Positions 1 to 5,225 of a stretch of DNA of 5,225 nucleotides are shown here, piece after piece (position 1 is the stretch's first letter; each line of letters begins with the position of its first letter). The DNA is from Methanomassiliicoccales archaeon PtaU1.Bin030. Its GTDB lineage: Archaea; Thermoplasmatota; Thermoplasmata; Methanomassiliicoccales; Methanomassiliicoccaceae. The DNA lies in contig MVRB01000049.1 in NCBI GenBank assembly GCA_002067635.1, positions 1 through 5,225 of the forward strand, read 5' to 3'. The notes beneath the pieces were generated by a model. It was not told the DNA's origin, did no database searches, and worked only from the letters and a program-made list of their open reading frames with translations. Position numbers and translations under genes: made by a program.

Positions 1-62
1 ACATTGGGCACAGACAGCTCATCGATGGGTGCCTGCTTGTTCCTCTCAGGCCAATTCATCAT
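1..62 (-). CDS. Possible N-terminus of a divergent gene, cut by the left edge
   Basis: Reading leftward from an ATG at 62-60, with a second ATG at 59-57, the frame stays open to the window edge. It gives 20 complete codons, beginning MMNWPERNKQAPIDELSVPN. The product is not recognised. Support is indirect: codon choice (AGG, AAG, GAG, CTG, GTG) resembles the restriction-modification genes, a TATA-like element lies about 30 bases upstream, and an AGGA stretch sits just before the first ATG. The close, weak ribosome site would suit a transcript with almost no leader, as is common in archaea. With so few codons, chance openness cannot be excluded. A competing plus-strand frame (1-69, ending TAA) is also open over the same bases. 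Confidence 0.35.
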   Translation of the reverse strand, partial: MMNWPERNKQAPIDELSVPN

Positions 63-87
63 GTCCTAACTTAATGGTCTCTCAACG

Positions 88-95
88 TTTTATAG
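88..95 (-). promoter_or_regulatory. Archaeal-type TATA box for the left-edge gene
   Basis: On the minus strand these bases read CTATAAAA, preceded by an A-rich stretch that could serve as a TFB-recognition element. In archaea transcription starts about 25 bases downstream of the TATA box. Here that falls near position 65, only a few bases before the ATG at 62. The spacing is what makes the call attractive. The motif is short and the surroundings are AT-rich, so a chance match is possible. Confidence 0.35.
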
Positions 96-146
96 ATTGT
101 TTTTATGAAGAATGGTGAGATCCGCACCTTTAGCTCCGGCTATATA

Positions 147-175
147 CTGCTCAGACTGCGCAGCCTAGTGAGCAG
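147..175. repeat. Inverted repeat, 7-bp arms
   Basis: CTGCTCA (147-153) and TGAGCAG (169-175) are perfectly complementary across 15 bases. The loop contains the 8-base palindrome CTGCGCAG (156-163). It lies just upstream of the recognisable integrase homology. It could be part of an old recombination or regulatory site, or chance. There is no T-run that would make it a terminator. Confidence 0.4.
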
Positions 176-190
176 GTCGAATCCCAATTC

Positions 191-210
191 GCGTTCGCGG
201 TCCCGAACGC
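191..210. repeat. Inverted repeat, 7-bp arms
   Basis: GCGTTCG (191-197) pairs perfectly with CGAACGC (204-210) over a 6-base loop, a stable GC-rich hairpin. A shorter repeat, CGAAT/ATTCG (178-191), abuts it on the left. It sits where similarity to integrases becomes recognisable, so it may mark a junction. If the integrase frame extends further left, it is simply coding sequence. No T-tract follows. Confidence 0.4.
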
Positions 211-661
211 CCTGCTCTTCTGCGCAAGGGCCGGACGGCTGCGGCCATACAAGAGGATGGCCGTGGACAAGAAGATGCAGGCCATGGCCGCCAGCCTCGA
301 GGTGAAGTTAACCAACCTCACGCTGCGCCACACCTACGGCCGCATGTTGTGGCTCGCCGGCGTAACCAGTGATACAATCATGGGCATACTGGGCCACTCG
401 GATTTCATTATGACGCTCCTGCACCGGACGAGCCTGAGGAGTGGAGGGGTGAGACGCCAACGGTGCCGTCAGAACTTAGCGGGGACGGGCAGGAGGGTGG
501 AGGCGAGGGTGAGACACCGCCCGAAGAGGAGGAGCCCCCCAGCGTCAATCCTGTGACCCTGTCAGAGGAGCCGAGCTCCGCCGGAAGGACGCTGGTAAGT
601 GGAACGAACATCCTGATGAGCATCTTGCAGTGGTTCTTCTCCCTGTTCAAGAGAAAGAAGT

Positions 662-698
662 GAGGAGGTAACTAATGTATAGCAGCCCGGGGACCTAG
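662..698 (+). other. Strong Shine-Dalgarno with a 7-codon orphan frame
   Basis: GAGGAGGT (662-669), overlapping the integrase-tail stop codon, lies 5 bases before ATG at 675-677, an ideal ribosome site. The frame stops after seven codons (TAG, 696-698). This looks like the translation start of a gene once coupled to the integrase and then cut off when the convergent mod end arrived or the locus eroded. In another frame, bases 683-724 read QPGDLVDYFQIPTS before TAG at 725-727, which may be debris of the same gene. A functional mini-peptide is possible but has no support beyond the ribosome site. Confidence 0.4.
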
Positions 699-723
699 TG
701 GACTACTTTCAGATCCCGACGAG

Positions 724-3507
724 TTAGGAGGCTGTCCCATCGTTCTTTTTCAGATCATAGACCTTCAGGGCCTCGTCCCCGTAGTGGTTGATGACCTTCA
801 CCGCGATCCTGCCGCTATGAGGCATGGGGAACCGCCTGCTCTTGGTGCTGTAGAGGCTCTCCCACGCCGCCTCGTCCACCTCGGCCCTCAGTGTCCTCTT
901 TAGCGACTCGTACGGCCTGTCCGCCCCGGTGAAGTAGGCGTGGCGGACGAAGAACGCCTCTCCGTTATAGTCGGTGTCGATGAACCAGCAGGCGATGTCG
1001 TCTGTGGTCGAGGAGCGTATCGCACCGGTCGTCGGATCGTAGATGTCCAGGCCCTTTAGCTCCACTTCCACGGTCCCGTCGGCATGCTTCTTGACCTCAA
1101 GGTCCGGCTCCCCGAACACCATGAACAGGTTCCCGGCCCCGGTCTTCTTGAGCAGTTCATCGCCCATGGTGAGATCGGGGTTCATCTTCACCGGTATTAC
1201 GGTGATCTTGCCATAGTTCTTGACGTCCTCGGAGACGTGGGGGTCGAACGCGAAGCCGCAGACCAGGAGGACGTCGAAGCCTATGCCAGCGACCGCCTCG
1301 ATGACCGCCTCCCTGACGAGCTCGGGCCCGACAGTTCCGAACTGAGGACCGATGGTCACCGCAGCCCGACGAGCCTTGCCCTCTGAGTCGGTGTAGAGCC
1401 CCTCGGCCTGGATCCACTTGCCCGCGTAGACGTCGAGGGCATCGAACTTGATCTTCTCGTTCTTCTTGGTGTTCTGGACCCCAGCCTTGCGAAGGTTCTC
1501 TAGGATCGAGGAGATGAAGTGCTGCTCCTTGTTCGCCTCCTCCTCCGAGACCACATCGTCGTTGTCCTCATCGGCCGGCAGGACGCGATGAGGGGAGAGG
1601 CTCTCCACGGTGAACGGTCCGGTGACCCGGACCTTGTTCCTGTCCTCGTAAGGCTTGTCGTAAAGGGTCTCGGTATCGGCGTGGCGGGCGATACTGTCGT
1701 CGATCTCCTTCTGCCTCTGACGCCGAAGTTCCCACCACTCCTTGAGCAGCGGGGCGAGCTCCTTGCTCTCGCTTTCTCTCGAGATCTCCCACTCCTCGAA
1801 GTCCTTGCCCGCGGCCTTGTTGATCCTTGCCCTGAGTTCATCGAGCCTAGGCTGCCACTTGGCGTGGATGATGTCTATCTCTTCACTGTTGGCGATTGAC
1901 TTGAGGGTGATGTGCGGAACTTGCTGATACACAAAACCCTTCTTTACATCCTGTTTGGTCGCTACCGTTGGGGCTTGAATTCCTGTTACCTCGGCCCTCT
2001 TCTTCATGCCGTCAACAGAGTCGGCCAGATAATAGTAAGGGAACCGTGCGGACATAAGGCGAGTACGAGCAAGGGCGAGGGCCACTCGGCTTGTATCAAT
2101 AGTAATCCACCGACGACCCCATTGTTCTGCAACATAGGCTGTGGTACCACTCCCACAAGTAGGATCCAGCACCAAATCACCCGGATCAGTTGCCATGATC
2201 ATACATCGCTTAATTGCTTCAGTTGCTGTCTGAACCACGTATATCTTTGGATCTGTTCTGCTTTGGATTCCTCCAATATCCATCCATACATTATTTGATG
2301 GATAGACCGAAAAATCTTCAAGGAGTCTTAAATAACGTAGCGAATTGCCCTCTAAAAAGACTCTTCCAGATTTATACAATCTTTTCATGCCATCAACTGT
2401 TGTCTTCCAGTGAAGGCCATGTGGGGGCATCCATACTTTTCCAAAACATTCAAAAGATGAATCGACCCGAGTATTGACCGATTCCCCTTGGGACGTCAGA
2501 TCAGCTGACGTCCCTAGCTTAGTTGAATCTATAGAGCTCTTTACCAAACTTTCTATGGTGGATATGGGGCGGTACCGCATAGCCCCTTCTTCCCCAACGT
2601 TCTTTTCCTTGAATATCTGCCTGAATTTTAATGATGGTTTTGATTTTGCATACCATATGATGTAATCGGTTACAGATGATAGATAATTGCCTGTGAAGCC
2701 AGTGGTCTTGGCAAAAGATATTTGACAAACGAAATTTTCTGAGCCAAATACTTCATCCAGAACATTCCTTACCAAATGAACATTTTCTTCTCCGATCTGG
2801 ATGAAGATACTTCCACTCTCAGTTAATAAGTCTCTACAGACGACAAACCTATCCCTAAGATAAGCAAGATAAGAGTTGATCCCCAATTTCCACGTATCTC
2901 TAAATGCCTTGACCTGCTCCGGCTGCCTTGTGGTATCGTCGTTTTTTCCATCCTTGACATCCCGCTTCCTAGTGCTGACCTGCCAGTTCGATCCGAACTT
3001 GATGCCATAAGGCGGGTCGATGTAGATCATCTGCACCTTGCCCTTCAGACCCTCCTTCTCGGCCAGCGAGGCCATCACCAACAGAGAATCGCCGAGTATC
3101 ATGCGGTTGGACCAGTGCTGGTCATGCTGGTAGAACTGGATCCTCTTGTCGAACTCCTTCGGAAGGCCGTTGAAGTCAGAGAACAGGTCCAGCTGCATCG
3201 TCCTCTTCGGGCCCTTGCCGTCCTCGCCGCTCTCCTTCAGCAGGTCCTCAATGATGGCCTGCGGATGTATCTTCTCCTGAATATAGATCGGCGTAGATGG
3301 CACGGCCAGGTCCTTCCTGTCCTGTTCGTCCTTGCCCTTCCACACCAGCTGGGGATCGAGCGACGGATCCCTCGGATAGAGCAAGGTCTTCAACCCATCG
3401 TCCTTGACGAAGTTGCGGAGCTCCTCGGTCGGGATGTTGACCCTGGTATCCTGATGCTTTATAGAATCTACCTCGACCGTCTCCTTTACCTTCTTCGTCC
3501 TGGCCAT
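724..3507 (-). CDS. Type III-like restriction-modification DNA methyltransferase (Mod), adenine-type
   Basis: A 927-residue SAM-dependent DNA methyltransferase, expected to methylate the exocyclic amine of a base (adenine most likely, from DPPY) and to give the complex its sequence specificity. Domains in order: an N-terminal arm (1-130); LGD near 138-140; catalytic motif IV DPPY at 164-167 in IYIDPPYGIKFG; a target-recognition region at about 190-420; SAM-binding motif I DPTCGSGTT at 448-456, followed by AEQWGRRWITIDTSR. Motif IV before motif I is the beta-class order typical of Type III Mod proteins. Beyond about 500 lies a charged, probably coiled segment (540-610), then VRVTGPFTVESLSPHR (627-641) and a mixed alpha/beta C-terminal part ending in IAVKVINHYGDEALKVYDL. 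The protein is well above the roughly 550-680 residues of EcoP15I-like Mod. The ATG at 3507-3505 was chosen because GGGAGGG precedes it and it follows the res stop by one base. An in-frame ATG at 3606 would add 33 low-complexity residues inside res without a ribosome site. The frame is intact. The central third is AT-rich, unlike its ends. Confidence 0.93.
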   Translation of the reverse strand: MARTKKVKETVEVDSIKHQDTRVNIPTEELRNFVKDDGLKTLLYPRDPSLDPQLVWKGKDEQDRKDLAVPSTPIYIQEKIHPQAIIEDLLKESGEDGKGPKRTMQLDLFSDFNGLPKEFDKRIQFYQHDQHWSNRMILGDSLLVMASLAEKEGLKGKVQMIYIDPPYGIKFGSNWQVSTRKRDVKDGKNDDTTRQPEQVKAFRDTWKLGINSYLAYLRDRFVVCRDLLTESGSIFIQIGEENVHLVRNVLDEVFGSENFVCQISFAKTTGFTGNYLSSVTDYIIWYAKSKPSLKFRQIFKEKNVGEEGAMRYRPISTIESLVKSSIDSTKLGTSADLTSQGESVNTRVDSSFECFGKVWMPPHGLHWKTTVDGMKRLYKSGRVFLEGNSLRYLRLLEDFSVYPSNNVWMDIGGIQSRTDPKIYVVQTATEAIKRCMIMATDPGDLVLDPTCGSGTTAYVAEQWGRRWITIDTSRVALALARTRLMSARFPYYYLADSVDGMKKRAEVTGIQAPTVATKQDVKKGFVYQQVPHITLKSIANSEEIDIIHAKWQPRLDELRARINKAAGKDFEEWEISRESESKELAPLLKEWWELRRQRQKEIDDSIARHADTETLYDKPYEDRNKVRVTGPFTVESLSPHRVLPADEDNDDVVSEEEANKEQHFISSILENLRKAGVQNTKKNEKIKFDALDVYAGKWIQAEGLYTDSEGKARRAAVTIGPQFGTVGPELVREAVIEAVAGIGFDVLLVCGFAFDPHVSEDVKNYGKITVIPVKMNPDLTMGDELLKKTGAGNLFMVFGEPDLEVKKHADGTVEVELKGLDIYDPTTGAIRSSTTDDIACWFIDTDYNGEAFFVRHAYFTGADRPYESLKRTLRAEVDEAAWESLYSTKSRRFPMPHSGRIAVKVINHYGDEALKVYDLKKNDGTAS
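2090..2955. other. AT-rich segment inside mod covering the target-recognition region
   Basis: Base composition drops sharply here. Two 60-base rows counted by hand (2281-2340 and 2641-2700) have 33% and 37% GC, against 58% in a comparable row of res (4201-4260). The segment corresponds to about residues 185-473 of Mod, from just after DPPY to just after the SAM-binding motif. Codons shift to A/T-ending forms although the frame and the family motifs are kept. The 3' boundary is gradual, with mixed composition from about 1920 to 2090. The simplest reading is that the specificity region was acquired by recombination from a lower-GC donor. Confidence 0.65.
2490..2514. repeat. Perfect inverted repeat, 10-bp arms, 5-base loop
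   Basis: GGGACGTCAG (2490-2499) and CTGACGTCCC (2505-2514) are exact complements separated by ATCAG. The repeat is GC-richer than its surroundings and lies inside the mod target-recognition region, around residues 332-340 (GTSADLTSQ), a part without recognised motifs. It could form a hairpin in DNA or mRNA. It may mark a small insertion or recombination point, or be accidental. Confidence 0.6.
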
Positions 3508-3508
3508 G

Positions 3509-5225
3509 TCATCCCTCCCTGATCCTTGAAATGAACTCCTGAAGCTGGTTCTTGGCGTTCCAGGGGTCCTTGATCTCGATGAACTCCCACCGTCCGAATC
3601 CGCCATAATTGTTTACGGCCGGGACCCACAGCTTCGTGGCGGTGTCCACCTTGAGCTTCTTGTCCTCCAGGTCCTGCCCGCTCACCTCGATGATGAGGTA
3701 AAGGAACTCCTCCTGCCCGTAGTCTACCACGGCGATGAAGTCCGGTACGTACTTGTGCTCCTGACCTTCCTTCGTGTACGGGATGAAGAACCCGAGCCCT
3801 TGGTTCTTGACGTACGAGATGACCTCGGGCATGCCTTCGAGGGTCTGGGCCATCTTCTGCTCCCAGGAGTCCGTGTCGCAGACCACGTGCGAGATGTGGC
3901 ACTTCTCCGGGCTGGTCTCGTACACCGACTTGGTGGTGTCGAAGTCGACGCCCTTGGTCGAGCCCTGAGGGTCGTAAGGCCTGAATATCGGCTTGATGGT
4001 TGGCGTTCTCACCTGCCCGGTGACGATGGAGCCGTAGATGCGGTCCACGGCGGTCTGGGAAAGCTGGACCAGGAGCAGCAGCTGAGGGAAAGTGTCGTCC
4101 TTGTAGGTCACGCACTCCTTCAACCATCTTTTCGTGATCTCCAGCAGCTGGGGGTACAGCCATGTCTTAGGCCTGTCCTCCTCGTCGCGGAACCTCGTCT
4201 CCAGGAGCTTCTTCGCCAGGTAGAACGCGACCTCATTGGTCCGGTGCTTCTTCAGGTCGTTGAGGTTGTGCACGTCGCTCCTGCCGACGATGGGATCGAC
4301 CACGGTCTCGGTCGGCAGATCACGCGTGGACAGCGTCATCCTGGAAGGCTCATCGAACGTGGCGGTCAGGCGGTCCTCGCCGATATCGTATCTGTAGCCG
4401 AGCAGCTTGGGGAACCGTATCTCGGACGACGCACGCTCGGGCATGGCCTTTACACGGTGCACCTCCTTCTGATCCTTCGGCCTGGGCGCAGGGCCCTCGC
4501 TGGGGATGAAGGAGAACGGTACGCCGTAGACCTCAGCGTACTCGGGAACGAACTTGCCGTCATCGTCGGTGGCGTAGCTCATTCGGCGCAGGGCCCTCCC
4601 GACGACCTGCTCGCACAGGAGCTGCGTACCGAAGGCTCTCACACCGAGAACATGAGTAACGGTCTGAGCGTCCCAGCCCTCGGTGAGCATGGAGACCGAA
4701 ACGACGCACCTGATGTGCTCGCCCAGCTTTCCCGGCTTGCCGACGGTGTTCATGACCTCCCGGAGGATATCCTCGGAGGTGAGCTGCTCAATATCTCTCC
4801 CTGGAAACCGGGCCCGGTACTCGTCCTTGAACTCCTCGATCTCCCTGGCGGCCATCTTGCGGAACTGGTCGCTCATCGCTCCGCCCGACTCCAGCTGCTC
4901 GCTGTCCACGAGGATGGTGTTCGGGCGCGGCAGCCATCCACCGTGACCGTCATCGTTCCTGAAGATGTCCAGGGCGCCGGCCTGGACGACGGTCCGGCCG
5001 TCGATCTCCTTCTCCCATCCAGAGATGTAATCGTACACGAGCTTGGACACACTGGTGTTGTTACATACGACGATGAAGACGGGTGGAGTCGACCCACCTT
5101 TTCCGTTCTGGACACGCTCCTCCCACGCCCGATAGAACTTCTCGTAGTTGCCATAGAGGGACCGCATGGCCCCCTCGAGGACCTTGGGGATCTTGGGCTC
5201 GCCATCGATCCCCACCGCGTCCTTC
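3509..5225 (-). CDS. Type III-like restriction endonuclease subunit (Res), helicase-nuclease, 5' end outside window
   Basis: The C-terminal 571 residues of an ATP-dependent restriction subunit. The frame is open to the right edge, so the Walker A and DEAD-like motifs lie outside. Counting from GTG at 5215 as residue 1: the second RecA-like domain spans about 45-240, with motif V SMLTEGWDA (175-183) and motif VI QVVGRALRR (203-211), whose arginines contact ATP in SF2 helicases. A linker of about 240-440 follows. The nuclease-like domain runs from about 445 to the end, with SWE (450-452), PDF (491-493) and IEVSG (509-513). It is followed by LWVPAVNNYGGFGRW (529-543), a block I associate with Type III Res-like endonucleases, possibly the group called BPTD_3080 family (from memory, unchecked). 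The usual Lys of ExK is Ser512. Partnered with Mod, the enzyme should translocate on or sense DNA and cleave it near unmethylated sites. The stop TGA (3511-3509) lies one base before the mod start, so the two are surely cotranscribed and probably translationally coupled. The promoter is outside the window. Confidence 0.93.
   Translation of the reverse strand, partial: KDAVGIDGEPKIPKVLEGAMRSLYGNYEKFYRAWEERVQNGKGGSTPPVFIVVCNNTSVSKLVYDYISGWEKEIDGRTVVQAGALDIFRNDDGHGGWLPRPNTILVDSEQLESGGAMSDQFRKMAAREIEEFKDEYRARFPGRDIEQLTSEDILREVMNTVGKPGKLGEHIRCVVSVSMLTEGWDAQTVTHVLGVRAFGTQLLCEQVVGRALRRMSYATDDDGKFVPEYAEVYGVPFSFIPSEGPAPRPKDQKEVHRVKAMPERASSEIRFPKLLGYRYDIGEDRLTATFDEPSRMTLSTRDLPTETVVDPIVGRSDVHNLNDLKKHRTNEVAFYLAKKLLETRFRDEEDRPKTWLYPQLLEITKRWLKECVTYKDDTFPQLLLLVQLSQTAVDRIYGSIVTGQVRTPTIKPIFRPYDPQGSTKGVDFDTTKSVYETSPEKCHISHVVCDTDSWEQKMAQTLEGMPEVISYVKNQGLGFFIPYTKEGQEHKYVPDFIAVVDYGQEEFLYLIIEVSGQDLEDKKLKVDTATKLWVPAVNNYGGFGRWEFIEIKDPWNAKNQLQEFISRIREG
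3513..3519 (-). promoter_or_regulatory. Ribosome binding site of mod, inside the end of res
   Basis: The minus strand reads GGGAGGG, then five bases, then the mod ATG. The site overlaps the last codons of res, and its position decides in favour of the 927-residue start. Ribosomes ending res would be placed directly on it, which favours coupled production of the two subunits. Confidence 0.75.

Larger units (their letters stand above)
134..663 (+). pseudogene. Decayed C-terminal fragment of a tyrosine recombinase (integrase)
   Basis: From about 209 to 424 one frame encodes a recognisable catalytic C-terminus of the phage integrase/XerD family. It contains GRLRPYKR at 233-256, then LTLRHTYG at 317-340, then GVTSDTIMGILGHSD ending at 403. 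Family members carry HxxR, GH and a nucleophilic Tyr. Here the HxxR His is Leu (CTC, 317-319), the Arg (326-328) and GH His (395-397) remain, and the Tyr position nine residues after GH is His (CAC, 422-424). The reading then has to shift frame near 424-426. Losing one C there would join it to DEPEEWRGETP and an acidic tail ending in a lysine-rich stop at 661-663. The frame is closed upstream by TAG at 131-133, and most of the protein, including the first catalytic Arg region, is missing. Two active-site substitutions, a frameshift and truncation argue for a dead gene left by an integrated element. The boundary before ~205 is uncertain. Confidence 0.7.

Noticed and set aside
170..195. T-loop-like GGTCGAATCC next to the integrase remnant, suggesting a tRNA fragment or attachment site
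   Set aside because: The flanking bases do not form a 5-bp T stem and no acceptor, D or anticodon arms could be placed around it.
439..540. Near-repeat of GTGAGAC-containing G-rich units (449-455 and 509-515)
   Set aside because: The units are imperfect, differ in spacing and reflect Glu/Gly/Pro-rich low-complexity coding. No regular array or CRISPR-like spacing exists.
640..723. Terminator for the res-mod operon just downstream of mod
   Set aside because: The minus strand has a pyrimidine-rich stretch around 649-661, but there is no clear T-run or hairpin followed by Ts.
1912..2477. Plus-strand open frames opposite the AT-rich part of mod
   Set aside because: They run antisense to the conserved methyltransferase motifs, are Cys/Ser/Leu-rich and have no ribosome sites. 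They are shadows of mod.
3508..3606. Upstream ATG at 3606 extending Mod by 33 residues
   Set aside because: The added part is low-complexity Ser/Arg/Gly that mirrors the res coding sequence and has no ribosome site. The ATG at 3507 has GGGAGGG at good spacing.
3486..4163. Long minus-strand open frame of 225 codons overlapping the end of res
   Set aside because: It lies in another frame of the well-supported res gene, is rich in Arg/Gly/Pro as expected from an alternative frame of GC-rich coding DNA, and shows no family motif.

Overview
The window is dominated by one minus-strand operon that enters from the right edge. It carries a Type III-like restriction-modification pair. The restriction (Res) subunit comes first and is cut by the window edge, so its N-terminal helicase half is not visible. 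A large adenine-type DNA methyltransferase (Mod) follows, starting one base after the res stop codon. Res shows helicase motifs V and VI and a C-terminal PD-(D/E)xK-like nuclease domain. Mod shows DPPY followed by the SAM-binding motif DPTCGSGTT (beta-class order) and about 430 further residues. The expected working model is that Mod supplies sequence recognition and protective methylation, while Res uses ATP and recognition by Mod to cut unmodified foreign DNA.

The first ~725 bases are a different kind of DNA. They hold the decayed C-terminal end of a plus-strand tyrosine recombinase (integrase). Two catalytic positions are substituted and a frameshift follows. After it come an acidic/proline-rich tail, a strong Shine-Dalgarno with a start codon that leads only to a 7-codon frame, and then the convergent end of mod. 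At the extreme left a possible divergent minus-strand gene begins behind an archaeal-looking TATA box. This left block reads as a scar of a mobile element beside a defence cassette, as expected at an accessory island edge.

The flanks of the operon are GC-rich (58% in one 60-base row counted in res). The centre of mod is clearly AT-rich (33% and 37% GC in two rows counted). That stretch coincides with the target-recognition region between the two catalytic motifs, so mod looks like a mosaic gene.

Organism: a moderately GC-rich prokaryote. The TATA-like element close to a start codon, the GGAGG-type ribosome binding sites and AGG arginine codons in the readable genes would suit a methanogen-type euryarchaeon such as Methanomassiliicoccales or a relative. 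This is a weak inference and a bacterium is not excluded.
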